Shown here: in pieces, positions 30,951-41,296 of the stretch
Layout: the number at the start of each line of letters is the position of its first letter
How positions within the stretch are numbered: position 1 is the stretch's first letter
Made by a program: the position numbers and the translations under genes
Notes under the pieces: generated by a model
Told to the model about the DNA's origin: nothing
Database searches by the model: none
Seen by the model: the letters and a program-made list of their open reading frames with translations, nothing else
Assembly: GCA_033032175.1 (NCBI GenBank)
Contig: CM065325.1
Span: 8,026,930-8,090,929 of the forward strand
Direction of reading: 5' to 3'
DNA: 64,000 nucleotides
Origin: Saturnia japonica
Lineage: Eukaryota > Arthropoda > Insecta > Lepidoptera > Saturniidae

Positions 30951-31767
30951 TTTCCGTTTTATTATATTTGTGTAGACTTAATACACAACACAAAGTTGCT
31001 ATTACGCTCATCTCGTTTCAACAATTGACTATTTTCAAGAATTTTACTATGTTATTATTACATTTAAATCTCTAACTGTAAAAATTTATTACAACGAAGG
31101 TTTTTATTGTGCCCCCTTCATGCGCGTTTCTCTCTCCTACTGACTATTATATACAAGTGTATATGTGCATGTGAGTATAGAGTTTCCAGTGGACAGCGGT
31201 CCTCTGTGTCATCCTAGCCTGCATAAATATCTCTTTTTCGTTACGCTTCAAGAACCCGATGTCGTGAGACAGAGGAAACTTAGCCAGAAGAAGGTTCCTC
31301 AGTTTCTCTGTACGGCCTATATAAGACATACTTATAGAACTTTATTATCATATTTGTGACCTGTATCTTTTATAATACATCTTAATCAGGAAATTCGAAT
31401 AAAAAACTTACATTACAACTACACATTTATTAATATAGATAGTACAGATTATATATAATATTCTGTCCCTACTTCTATTTTCTAGGAGACTACTACGTGA
31501 TCTTCAAAAAATATGTCCTAATGGGCACATAATTTATTTGAGTTTAGTTTGTTTTTTTCTACTTCTAATCTACTAATTTCCCTCCGCCCTAAGGATTTGG
31601 ACTTCACAAAATTTACCTTTGATATATAATATTTAAAAGATATGAAGGTAATAACAAAGTAAGAGATTAAAGGTAAGATTAGCTACAACTTTTAGTATAA
31701 TTTAACGTACAGTATGTAATCAAGATGAAATTAGAATTTGTAAAATAAGCAAACGTTTATTTATTTG
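30951..31767. other. No gene recognised
   Basis: AT-rich. A less AT-rich patch at 31140-31330 contains frames on both strands (up to 64 codons) with no recognisable product. Confidence 0.4.
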
Positions 31768-31975
31768 TACTAGCTGTGCTCGATGGTTTCACCCCGTGTT
31801 AACTTTATTCAATCAATTTTTCACCGCGCCGCGGTCCCTCGTAGTTGTAGCTTATTTAGTTTATTAGCTTGTCAGAATGCTTGACGTTCATGATTACAAA
31901 TCCGCTCCCTATCATTCTAGCGTGAAGTTAAATATAGCCAATATATATTCTCAATAAATATACATACAGTTCTTT
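31768..31975 (-). repeat. Helitron-like repeat, family E, copy 1
   Basis: Starts CTAGCTGTGCTCGATGGTTT, continues CACCCCGTGTTAACTTTATTC and later GCTTGACGTTCATGATTACA and TAGCGTGAAGTTAAAT. It aligns with the inverted copies at 47440-47640 and 60600-60805. Confidence 0.6.
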
Positions 31976-32394
31976 CATTAAGCGCTTCCTATCTTTAAAT
32001 TTAAAATATCTGTTATCTAAAAAACCTATATACTTAAATTTGGAATATAAAACATTATCTAAATACGAAATTTCACCCAAATCGTTGGAGCCGTTTCCGA
32101 GAAACCAATTACATTTATAAGAATATACATAAGAATTGCTCGCTTAATATAATAACATAAAAGAAAGTTTATGTGAGACCCGTTACATAAAAATCAATGT
32201 TTGTATGTTCCTATGGACTTCAAAACGGCCGATTATGATGAAATTTTCAGACAATCATCATATTAGCCCAGCGGGTGGCCATGGTAGCGATCGGAACCAA
32301 AAAAAAATGCAACAAGAATTTTTCAAATGTAACTGGTACTTCCAAAGTTTTCTAGCGTGTACAAAAAAAAAGAAACAATCTCTTGACAAACATC

Positions 32395-32545
32395 GTGGTT
32401 CGAAAATATCGATTCGATGTCTGCAGGAACAAAACCCCAGCAAGTACCAACGAATATTTCAGTATTCACGTACATTTACTAATTTGAATTAGAAACACTT
32501 TTGGCTGACGGTGAAGGAAAATATCGCGAGGAAATTTGAACCCTT
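32395..32545 (+). repeat. tRNA-like SINE, family S4, copy 2
   Basis: GTGGTTCGAAAATATCGATTCGATGTCTGCAGG, written here as consecutive short blocks, is followed by a diverged B box (AACAAAACCCCAG), then GCTGACGGTGAAGGAAAATATCG. The head matches 12208-12300 and the GGTGAAGGAAAA block matches 11516-11531. It is decayed. Confidence 0.5.
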
Positions 32546-32998
32546 GAAAAATATTATTTTAGTAGGCTACCACTATATACCTATAGGAAAATATAGAACT
32601 GGATTTCTTGGGCTTTTGCAATCGCCAATACGTCGTGAGCTGGCGTGTCGATTAAGCAGAGGGACATTTACAAGATGGTATTACTATTATTATAACTTAC
32701 CAATGTATTTTAGAATAGTAATACCAAGTTATGTAATCTGTTATCGCTAGATTGACACATAATCATTATTAACACATTAGCTAGGGATGTATTAGTGGGT
32801 CTAGTTAGTATAAGTATAAAAACAGATACCTACTAAATATCCGTCGCTATCATTAATCACTGGACGTCGTTTACCTTATTATTAGGGTAACTGCCGACCG
32901 CTTTTAAATATCCACGCTAGGCGTCTGAGGTTCTAAAAGGTTTATATACGAGTAATAATAATTTTAAATATACTTATTTTTATGACGATTCTTTTTAG

Positions 32999-33217
32999 TT
33001 TAGTATTAAGTTGGAAGTGCTTGAAAAGAGTCTCCACGAGTGTCGGTACCTGGGTACGTACGACACAGCCTGGACAATCAGATCCGATTCCAACATCAAT
33101 GACTGCCCAATCTTTTCACCGAGGTACGAGTTATTTTATAAGAACGCGTCTTGTAACCGACACGAAGAAGAAGTAGAGTTTTGGAGGGACCTTGATTTGT
33201 CATGTTGCGGTTTTTAG
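32999..33217 (+). CDS. Unrecognised candidate terminal exon, 72 codons
   Basis: A good splice acceptor (GACGATTCTTTTTAG, ending 32998) is followed by an open frame to TAG at 33215. The encoded peptide is cysteine-containing and soluble (KSLHECRYLGTYDTAW, NDCPIFSPRYELFY, CNRHEEEVEFWRDLDL, ending SCCGF). Its composition and base content are more gene-like than those of its AT-rich flanks. I do not recognise a family. It may be a terminal exon of a nested gene in the side intron, a relic, or chance. No companion exon was found nearby. Confidence 0.22.
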   Translation, partial: FSIKLEVLEKSLHECRYLGTYDTAWTIRSDSNINDCPIFSPRYELFYKNASCNRHEEEVEFWRDLDLSCCGF

Positions 33218-33589
33218 TTTTAATTCATCAACTTTTGTTATTTCGCCTTATATTATGCAATATTGACGGCTTTTATGTTATATAGTTTGTTTATTGTGCA
33301 CAAGTAGATAATCAGTAATAATTAGAAACACGCTTTTTAAGTTTCCATAAAAATTCTCTTTTCTATTTGAACAAGAAACCCACCTTCTTGTTATAGCGTT
33401 CTTTGAACTTTGAAGATTAGGAAAATATTCTATCCACGTGACATTGGTAGATTCGTGTATATATAAACACACGTTGCCACTAAATAAAAAGATGGAGTGC
33501 TAATTTAGAATAAATAGCTGATTCATATTGTAGCAATGGCATAAATCAAATTACATATATATTTACAAATTTTATTTCCGCATAGCTCT

Positions 33590-33830
33590 AATTATTTTTT
33601 CAAAATAAAAGTAGCCTACGTTAATCCTTATAACATCAGCTATCTGCCAGTGGCAGTCCCGTCAAAATCGGTCTAACAGTTTCCACGATTAGCCGGAACA
33701 TACAATCAAAAATTTTATAATTGTTTTTTTGTTATAACTACCTTAAATACTTTCACATGCATTTAGTAAAAGCTATTATTTTGACATTATAAAAAGACAC
33801 TTCAATTTTATTTATTTGTTTTTATATATT
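33590..33830 (-). repeat. Helitron-like repeat H, partial copy 2
   Basis: Contains AAAGTAGCCTACGTTA, ATCAGCTATCTGCCAGTG, GTCCCGTCAAAATCGGTC, CATGCATTTAGTAAAAGC and GACACTTCAATTTTATTTATT, in the same order as the H copies at 34129 and 37955. The CTAG end is missing. Confidence 0.55.
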
Positions 33831-34307
33831 CGTTGAATTTAAGTGTAAAGGCGGGTATATTTCCAATTTTAGTACTAACTCCGACAGTAAAATATTTTTA
33901 GACCTAAATTTCTATTGAAGTATTACTAGCAGGTATGGTAGGTAGGTGCCTAGTAATTTATATAATTATAGAACTACCTACGCATCGCATTTGCGAACAG
34001 AATCGTTATTAAACTAAATATAACTTCAATTACATATTGTATAAACATGTATATTTTCAGAAACGTACGCTTTTGGGTCAATCAACTATTTTACCCGCAC
34101 TTTGCTGGCCCTGATACTTTATTAAAAACTAGATGTGCCCGCGGCTGTGCTCGCGTGGACTACAGAAAGCCGGCGACCGGGCACACGCGCGAATTGTGCC
34201 ATCTCCGCTTCTAGAAAAGCTTGTTGTAGGTGATCCTTAGAAGATAGACACATGCTCTTGCTGATTTTTTTGTCCCATATGGTTTACTCAGCGTAAGCGA
34301 TTTAAGC

Positions 34308-34631
34308 AAGAAATTAAACGGATATCCGGTAACTATCCAGGATGTTTTCACTATCCGGCCGGATAACGGATAGTTATTCAGTGTCCGGCCGGATTTCGGA
34401 TAGTAAATTTAAAACAAATTCTCATTATTTTACACTAGGCAAATCATACCGCAATAAGTTATGGACACAGTTTATTTTTATAATCGCACTTCAAAAATGT
34501 TAGTTTAGTTTATTTCCGATCTCGTTCACCGCGCCAATATTCAGATCAAACTGATCACGTCATGTAACGCGATAAAGGGCCGAATATCCAGTATCTGGTA
34601 TCCGGCCAAACCACTATCCGTTTCATCTCTA
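34308..34631. mobile_element. hAT-type MITE, 324 bp
   Basis: Flanked by 8-bp near-identical direct repeats, ATTTAAGC (34300-34307) and ATTTAAAC (34632-34639), the duplication size of hAT transposons. The terminal inverted repeats are AAGAAATTAAACGG and TAGAGATGAAACGG (11 of 14 match). The interior is rich in CTATCCGGCCGGATA-type palindromes around 34330-34400 and 34590-34620. There is no ORF. The uninterrupted H copy at 37955-40100 confirms the empty site. Confidence 0.75.
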
Positions 34632-34886
34632 ATTTAAACACTCACATTGATTCACGATGATCAGTTTCTTTTTATAGGCACAGAACCTCTATTATTTTTC
34701 TAAAATTAAAGTAGCCTAAGTTACTCCTTATAACATCAGCTATCTGTCAGTGAAAGTCCTGTCAAAATTGGTCCTACTGTTTCAGAGATTACCCGAAACA
34801 AAAAGACAGACAAACAGAAAGACAAAAATTTCTGTTTTGTTATAAGTACCGTATATACCTACCGTATATAGATTTAGTAAAAATCT

Positions 34887-34888
<2 letters not shown>

Positions 34889-34924
<36 letters not shown>

Positions 34925-35765
34925 GTGGGTTAATGAACCCCACCCCCCGAAAAAAAAGTCTCTAACATGATCAGAGAAAGATATCTAATTAATTATTACA
35001 GTACTCTTATTTTATAAAACCCCCACATTCTCTCCTACGACTATTTAAGCTGGTCCCTACTCCTAGTTACCCATTTCTATTTATTAACTATGACCCTTTT
35101 CTTTCTCTACACTAACTTTTATTCCCTAAACCTAATTTCCCTTTTTATTCCTTTATTAAAAACAAAACTTACAACAATATATTACAAAATTAACTCACAT
35201 GTTTAAAAATAACAATAATAATTAAAATAATAATAAAATTAACATCGTTTGTCTATATAAATAATAATTCCTTACTATCTATTTAATAATTTACATATAA
35301 TCAATTTAATTTAACAGTCATAAATTTTTCAGTAACAAACTTAACAAAAATTTTAGCTATCTATTTGTTACGTTTACATGCTATCTTTGTAATTTTTTCT
35401 AAGAATTTTAAAAATATGCCCCTCACATCATCTTCTACCATCATGGTGTGCAGCAAATCCCTCTCAATCCTGCAACCTAGCCTGGACTCAAGGTCAAACC
35501 TGGACGAGCCGAAACGCGGACAATCTATAATGAGGTGAAAAATTGTCTCGGCCGTATCCGGGTCGCATTCACACGGGACTATCCTTGATCTTGAAGCGGT
35601 ACAGGTACGCCGCAAATCCTCCATGGCCCGTAAGGGCTTGGACATGGGCGGGTAACAGATCGACCTTCCTCAACACCCGATGGGCGTCTGCCACATTGGG
35701 GAAGAAGGCCCGCGTCACCTCACCCGTGTCTGAGGACTCGTAGCGCTCCTGCCACTTAAGGACAG
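34889..35765 (-). mobile_element. R1-like non-LTR retrotransposon, 5'-truncated
   Basis: On the minus strand the 3' end of a LINE ORF is followed by about 470 nt of 3' UTR and a poly(A) tail (poly(T) at 34889-34918). It interrupts repeat H, which resumes near 35766. The AT-rich UTR contains nothing else. I could not define a target duplication. Confidence 0.8.
35363..35757 (-). pseudogene. R1-like ORF2, C-terminal zinc-finger region
   Basis: From about 35757 the frame reads DTGEVTRAFFPNV, ALTGHGGFAAYLYRFKI, shifts by a 2-nt loss near 35580, and goes on CECDPDTAETIFHLIIDCPRF to the stop. The C-X-C-X8-H-X4-C arrangement after a TGHG motif is the C-terminal zinc finger of R1-group (and some Jockey-group) LINE proteins. 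The polymerase is absent. It is non-functional. Confidence 0.8.
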
Positions 35766-35794
35766 TTACAAACAGACACTTATTAATTGTATAG

Positions 35795-36384
35795 TTAAGT
35801 ACTAATTGATAGAAATTTGAGTACGAACTAAAGAATCTAGGTTTCTATGACAAGATAAGTCAGGTATACGAAGGTCAGTCAGTATACGAATATCAGTTCC
35901 AAAGAAAATATTCCTTTATGTAGATCATATTAATTTGTGAACTTTTAAATTTTACCTGTCACTTGCGGTTACTTTTTATTATAAAATAAGATGGGATATT
36001 AGAGTTTAACGAGTGTAATACAAAAAAGTAGCAATAAGACAAGAAATCTTAGACAAAATTATTTGTGTCACTTAAAATTTTTGTATACTGAGTTACCTTC
36101 AAAAACAAATAGATGGGTTTTTTCGCCATTAGTAGCTTCCATTCCGTTTGCCTTTTAACGAACGAGCGCGGCAGTTGCCTATGATCAGAATAAACGAATA
36201 GTAAAATTTATTGTTTAGAAAATAGTGTAAGTAGTTAGAAATAAGTGATGGTATAGTGTGGGTAATATATTTTTTAACTCGCACCACGGACTACATATAC
36301 TGTATACTACTATTTCTTAATATGAACCTGTATGTATGCATAAGGGTGGTCCTTATTTTGAATTTTTTTGGATGTTTATGCCTT
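35795..36384. other. No gene recognised
   Basis: AT-rich sequence between repeat H and the TRIM-like element. Confidence 0.45.
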
Positions 36385-36505
36385 TGTAGCGACATCTATC
36401 GAGCCACATACGACGCATCCTACATCGCGCTATAGAAATTAACTCTTCAATTGAGTATATATACAAGAACCCGACTACAACCGTGGGGCAGCTGCCCACC
36501 AGACA
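36385..36505 (+). repeat. TRIM-like left terminal repeat
   Basis: 121 bp. It matches the right repeat except for three substitutions and the absence of a 14-bp duplication. Confidence 0.75.
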
Positions 36506-37033
36506 TAACACCCGTCTGGTCGGAGGATCCTCCCTTTGCAATAGTTCTTCTACACTGGTGATCCCGAGCATGAACGTCAGCGCAACCTTCTTCGCACAGC
36601 TACATCGTGACGTCATCATCACTTCCACAAGCTTTCGAGCAGCGAGTCATACAGCCAGCCAGCATCCACGGCTACTACGGGTATCCTGACCACCAGCATG
36701 CAGCGGACGCGCATTCCTGGTCATCACCCACAGACTTCTCATAGACCTTGGCACAGCACACTGCACTTCGGCCGGTCAGCAAGCAGAGACGCACTCCTCT
36801 CCTGGTCGACGCAGCAGCCAGCCACTACGCAGCACTGCAACACTCCAACTCACTGGAGCATTCTTGCAGTATCACCCCGACTCACTGGGGCATCACTGCA
36901 GACAGTTTCGACTCACCGTGAACTATGCGGTATCTGGTTCCGACTCACTGGAACATTCCACTGGCCCGGCAAGCATCACAAGATGTATGGACGACTCAAC
37001 CTGATATCGACCTCCGGCCTCGGAGGGGAGTGA

Positions 37034-37168
37034 TGTAGCGACATCTACATAGCGACATCTATCGAGCCACATACGACGCATCCTACATCGCGCTATAGAA
37101 ATTAACTCTTCAATTGAGTATATATACAGGAACTCGACTACAACCGTGGGGCAGCTGCCCGCCAGACA
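37034..37168 (+). repeat. TRIM-like right terminal repeat
   Basis: 135 bp. AGCGACATCTA occurs twice near its start (14-bp tandem duplication, 37036-37062), absent from the left repeat. Confidence 0.75.
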
Positions 37169-37199
37169 TAGTACCCTCCTAGATCCTCCCTTTTCTATG

Positions 37200-37246
37200 G
37201 CGGATGAGGAACTTTACTCTCTGTTCCTCACCTCCGCTAAACCTTC
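37200..37246. repeat. Hairpin-forming inverted repeat
   Basis: GCGGATGAGGAAC and GTTCCTCACCTCCGC can pair around a 10-nt loop, with a 2-nt bulge; further out CTATGG and CCCATAG also pair. It lies just outside the TRIM-like element. Function unknown. Confidence 0.45.
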
Positions 37247-37249
37247 AGA

Positions 37250-37954
37250 GCCCCCATAGGGTTCGAGAAAGAAAAGGTTAGTTTTTAACGAAAAAATTGA
37301 TATAGAAATTATATTCTTCAAGTATCAATTCATCAGTATTATTCCTCATTATTCCGAAGTTTTAACAAAATATAAACATTTATCCTTTAATAACTGGAAA
37401 GAGTTCTTCGGACCTTAGTTAGAAGAAAAAGGAATTTGGTACAGAACGCTGCAAAGTGAGCCTCATATACAGTGACCACTAATGTGAAAATGTCCAGAGG
37501 CCAAATTGTTATTACTCATAGGTTGCGTTCCAGGCGCTAAATACGTGCTTCGCCTATAGACCGACCGCTATAAGTGCGACCTTCCCTAACGATTGCGGGA
37601 TGCGGGGCAGCGGGTGTGCATGGATATATATGGTATAAGTAAGATCAAGCCCTATCTATATCTTCAGATAATTTAACGTATGTCATCGCAAGTGCGATGT
37701 ATATCTAATGATAAATAAAATATGTACTTTAATATACAATTAATGGTATCATTATTAATTTTAATGGTAATCAAAATAATACTATTTTAAAAAATAGGAC
37801 AAGTAGCGAGTATAACTAGAGCTCTGAGGGTTTCGAAGTGTTTATATTACATAATATCAGCATGTTTTAATACATTATTTTACCATCTTTTACATAAATA
37901 TAGTGTGTAGGTATATTTATCCTCAATAAATTATTTTTAGACTTTTATTTGAAA
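37250..37954. other. No gene recognised
   Basis: AT-rich sequence. Nothing assigned. Confidence 0.45.
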
Positions 37955-38163
37955 TTAGCTGTGCCCGTGGCTGCGCTCGCAAGGACTACGGAATGTTGCC
38001 GATCGGCCACACGCCCGAATCGTGGTACCCACGTTACCGGTTACTTTTAAGACAAAAATGCTTTTTGTGGGTAATCCATAGAAGATATACATAATATGCT
38101 CTCATTGACTTTTTTGTAGGTCTTTTTAATATTTGCAATTATGTAGTACATTAATTTAATATA

Positions 38164-39762
38164 CACTCATCAAAAGAGTCTAAGCAACATGTACTAATTT
38201 AAATTTTAGGATGGTTCTTCACATTATAACGTTGTATTTTATTTTTAAAATAATATCTTTAGGGTTCTATGATGTAAAAATAACAGTTGTTGTCTTTATA
38301 AGTTTTTTTAATAACAGAAATGAACAATATTAGAATATACTGTAGAAACTAAGATACATAAGAAACTAAACTTTTTTCTTACAAAATGAAATTTCTAAAG
38401 AAAATGTATTTATTGTGAAAGAATAGAACAATTTAATACAAAGTATGGGCTCCTCTGATATTCCCAACTTGTCGGCAACGATTATTCATTGAATTAATGA
38501 GACTGTTTATGTCATCTTGCGGTATTCGCTCCCAATGGAATTGTAGCAAATCCTTCAGTTGTTGGGTTGTTGTCGCTCCGTCCAAGTCCTTCAAAACACG
38601 TCTCTGGAGCATGTCCCATGTGTGCTCGATGGGGTTGAGATCTGGTGATTATGCAGGCCAGGGCAATACCCGGATGTTCTCCGTTGCAAAGTATTCACTA
38701 GTTCGCCGAGCTGTATGTGAACGCGCATTGTCATGCATTAACCTAAAATCGGAGCCAAAGGTTTGTGCAAATGGGTAGACATAAGGTCTGAGAATATCCT
38801 CAATGTAATTTTCAGCATTCATGTTTCCATTTACAAAAACGAGCTCAGTTCGCCTGTTCTTTATAATACCCGCCCATAGCATAACTGTTGAGCCGCTGTA
38901 TGGATGAACTTCCTGGACGCACCTGAGCCTTTCAGTATTTCCGGGCCGACGTTACACTCGCACCCTTCTTGTATCAGGCTTAAACCCGAATCGCGACTCA
39001 TCGGAAAACATAATTTTATCCCATTGTTACTGGGTCCATGTTATGCGTTCTCTACACCATTTATATCGACGAGCGCGATTCCCGTGACGTATCGGTGGGC
39101 ACCTGATTGGGCGTCGAGCTCTTAGGCCGTACTCATGCAGTCGATTTCGCACAGTTTGAGGACTTACATCAACACCACTTGAAATTTGTAGCCTCAAACT
39201 TATCTCTCGAGCGGTTAACATCGGCTGGCGTCTTGCAGTCAGTTGTATGTACCGGTCTTGCCGAGTGGTTTTACTCCTTTTACGGCCTGGATGCTGTTCA
39301 GCGGGTTCTCCTGTATTATTGTAGCGCTGCCAAAGACGACAAATAACACTTCTATGAATGCCAAAATGTCGAGATACCTGAGATTGATTACTTTCCGCTG
39401 GCAACATCCCTACAGCTCTTTGCATTTCATCTGCCATCAAATGACGTCGCTTCATGACGTAAAGAATATCTAACAATTCAATTTTGTCGCTAACTTTATT
39501 TAAATGGTTGGTAAAATTATAAAATCAAGACTAAACGTAGCAATTACAACGCACTTAAATTCAAACAAATTCGCAGTCATTTGAATTTTATGAAAAAACA
39601 AAACATAATCAAATTTTTTTTTTAAAACCGGCCAGTATGTCATCAATATCAAAAAAGTTTACTTACCTACGCACTTTTTTTGTGTAAATATTTAGAAATT
39701 AATTAATATAAATGGAAAAATTTGTAATATCACGCATGTTGCTTAGACTTTTTTGATGTGTG
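38164..39762 (-). mobile_element. Tc1-like transposon (DD34E), 1.6 kb
   Basis: Terminal inverted repeats of 28 bp with two mismatches start CACTCATCAAAAGAGTCTAA (left) and CACACATCAAAAAAGTCTAA (right, minus strand). TA duplications lie at 38162-38163 and 39763-39764. The transposase reads on the minus strand and has DD34E spacing, placing it in the Tc1 group. It is inserted in repeat H. Confidence 0.93.
38433..39476 (-). pseudogene. Tc1-like transposase with three in-frame stops
   Basis: A single frame of 347 codons. The N-terminal paired-type helix-turn-helix region (MKRRHLMADEMQRAVGML, SRHFGIHRSVICRLWQRY) is followed by a second HTH (VSPQTVRNRLHEYGLRAR) and the DDE core: IMFSDESRFG, LMHDNARSHTAR and SPDLNPIEHTWD. 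The last two catalytic residues are separated by 34 positions. Three TAA codons interrupt it: just before WDKIMF, after RRVRV, and within PWPA-SPD. No frameshift is needed. The enzyme would excise and reinsert the element by cut-and-paste at TA sites. This copy is dead, but the frame is otherwise well kept. Confidence 0.92.
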
Positions 39763-40100
39763 TATGTATATCTCTGATGGTTTACTCAGCGTAAGCCATT
39801 TAATTGCCCGAATTGATTCACCATACACATTTTTTTTATTTGCGCAGAACCCTAATTCTTTTTCTAAAATAAAAGTGGCCTAAGTTACGCCTTATAACAT
39901 CAGTTATCTGCCAGTGAATGTTCCGTTAAAATCTGTTCACCCGTTTCGGAGATTACTCGGAACAAAAAAACAGACAGACTAAATATTAAAAAAATGATGT
40001 TTTGTTATAAGTACCGTATAATATAGTTTCAGATGCATTTAGTAAAAAACTGTTATTTTGACATTACAAGCAGACACTTCAATTTTATTAATTGTATAGA

Positions 40101-41167
40101 TGCCGTATTTCTTTAAAGAGTTTACACGTTTTTGCTTTAAAGCGATCATCAATACCCTGCGTATTATATCTTGGTAAAATTATCTCATGTGTAGCAGTCA
40201 CAAAGACAAAATCAAGCAAGGCCTGACGTCAGACGTCTGTTGCTGCCGGCAACACAAAATTTTTGGTCGATTTTGTCCCCCTCACGCAACCCGCAAACAT
40301 AAGTGATAGTCGCGCTTACAGCGGTCCTGCTATAGTTGTCAACAATGCAATAAAATCCAAGATGTGCATCACGTTTTAATGGAACGTATCCGGAACAAAA
40401 CAGAGATAAAAAGTCTAGTGGGGCTCCTTGATCTCAATGTGTGGAATCAGAGTGCCTACCATGCCATATTTTCCAAACCTGGCAGTATTGGTGGCCTTTT
40501 AGTATACAACTTCTGTTAGCGACGCATAGGCCTCAGCGTGATGATACAAATAATAATTGTGAATATAAGTTGTAGGGATTAATAATTGTATGAACAATCA
40601 CTAATCCAATGTTTTGAATGTAATACTATAACGTGTAGGTATATAAGAATGGTAAATAAGTTATGAAAATGTTTATAATGTCATAGAAATAGTCGCTTAA
40701 TGTATGAAACTTATGTATCGTCAATAATTTGTGTCTTATAGGAGTTATATGTAATGTTTTATGTTGTATAGGTTAATTAGCCTGCTATATATGTTTTTAT
40801 AATGTTTATAACGTTGAATAGTGTATACATAACATGTTTTAAGCCGTTTTAATGTTGTAATGTTTAACGCTCTGTATTTACAATGTTTATCAACCTATAA
40901 TGTTGCAATTAGTGTTTTTATATAGATATTTATGTCTACAATAATGAAAAACAGGTTTTAGAGTGATTCAATAAGTATGTTTAGAAATATTAGCAATTTA
41001 TTAGATATTGCATACAATTAATAATAATAATGTAGATAGGGATAGCAATAGTGAAGCCGCGACGCGTCACGGGCCATGACCATATGTGGTAATGCGAGAG
41101 CAGTACAGAGAGAAACGCTATAGTTCCGTCTTGCTCTCCGGAAGAAAGATAAAAGGCGAGCTGCCGG
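40101..41167. other. No gene recognised; possible LTR-like promoter sequence
   Basis: AT-rich to 41040, then more GC-rich with GAAAGATAAAAGGCGAGCTG just before the Jockey insertions. TGTTAGCGACGC at 40515 and this TATA-like block could belong to a solo LTR running past 41883, but no second end or matching copy is visible, so I do not call one. Confidence 0.3.
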
Positions 41168-41176
41168 GGCCTACTG

Positions 41177-41256
41177 ACCAAGTCCGGTGAAGCTGTAAAA
41201 GCCGCAGCGGCTCTGTTTGACGATAGGGCCCCTAAGGCTAACAGTGTAGTCAGTTC

Positions 41257-41284
<28 letters not shown>
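41177..41284 (+). mobile_element. Jockey-family LINE, 3' end only (tail copy 4)
   Basis: About 80 nt of the family 3' end plus a poly(A) of about 25. It is flanked by GGCCTACTG at 41168-41176 and 41285-41293. It carries the extra CTGTTTGACGA block before TAGGGCC, like the copies at 380 and 8013. Its 5' end coincides with that of the copy at 380-466 (CCAAGTCCGG). Confidence 0.9.
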
Positions 41285-41287
<3 letters not shown>

Positions 41288-41296
41288 CTACTGGCA

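Larger units (their letters stand above)
34129..35794 (-). mobile_element. Helitron-like repeat H, copy 3, split by two insertions
   Basis: The left end CTAGATGTGCCCGCGGCTG and the right end CAGACACTTATTAATTGTATAG bracket a repeat of roughly 460 bp, interrupted by a hAT-type MITE (34308-34631) and an R1-like LINE (about 34889-35765). On the minus strand it would begin CTATACAATTAATAAG and end GGGCACATCTAG before T, consistent with a non-autonomous Helitron. It has no coding capacity of its own. Confidence 0.6.
36385..37168 (+). mobile_element. TRIM-like miniature LTR retrotransposon
   Basis: Two direct repeats (36385-36505, 121 bp; 37034-37168, 135 bp), each starting TGTAGCGACATCTA and ending CCAGACA, flank a 528-bp interior. 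The repeats contain a TATA box (GAGTATATATAC). The interior ends with a purine tract GGAGGGGAGTGA just before the right repeat, the position of a polypurine tract. The plus orientation follows from that. The interior is GC-richer than its flanks, has imperfect repeats of GACTCACTGG (around 36850, 36885, 36915, 36950) and no long protein. Similarity between the repeats resumes outside the CA ends (GATCCTCCCTTT), so the exact LTR ends and the target duplication are unresolved. Confidence 0.7.
37955..40100 (-). mobile_element. Helitron-like repeat H, copy 4, split by a Tc1-like transposon
   Basis: The left end TTAGCTGTGCCCGTGGCTGC and right end CACTTCAATTTTATTAATTGTATAGA match copy 3 part by part. 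Removing the Tc1-like insert (38164-39762 and one TA) restores a roughly 550-bp repeat. On the minus strand it would run from TCTATACAATTAAT to CACAGCTAA, the latter a CTRR-type Helitron end followed by T. Confidence 0.6.

Noticed and set aside
34860..34920. Poly(T) run as a simple repeat
   Set aside because: It is the poly(A) tail of the minus-strand R1-like LINE.
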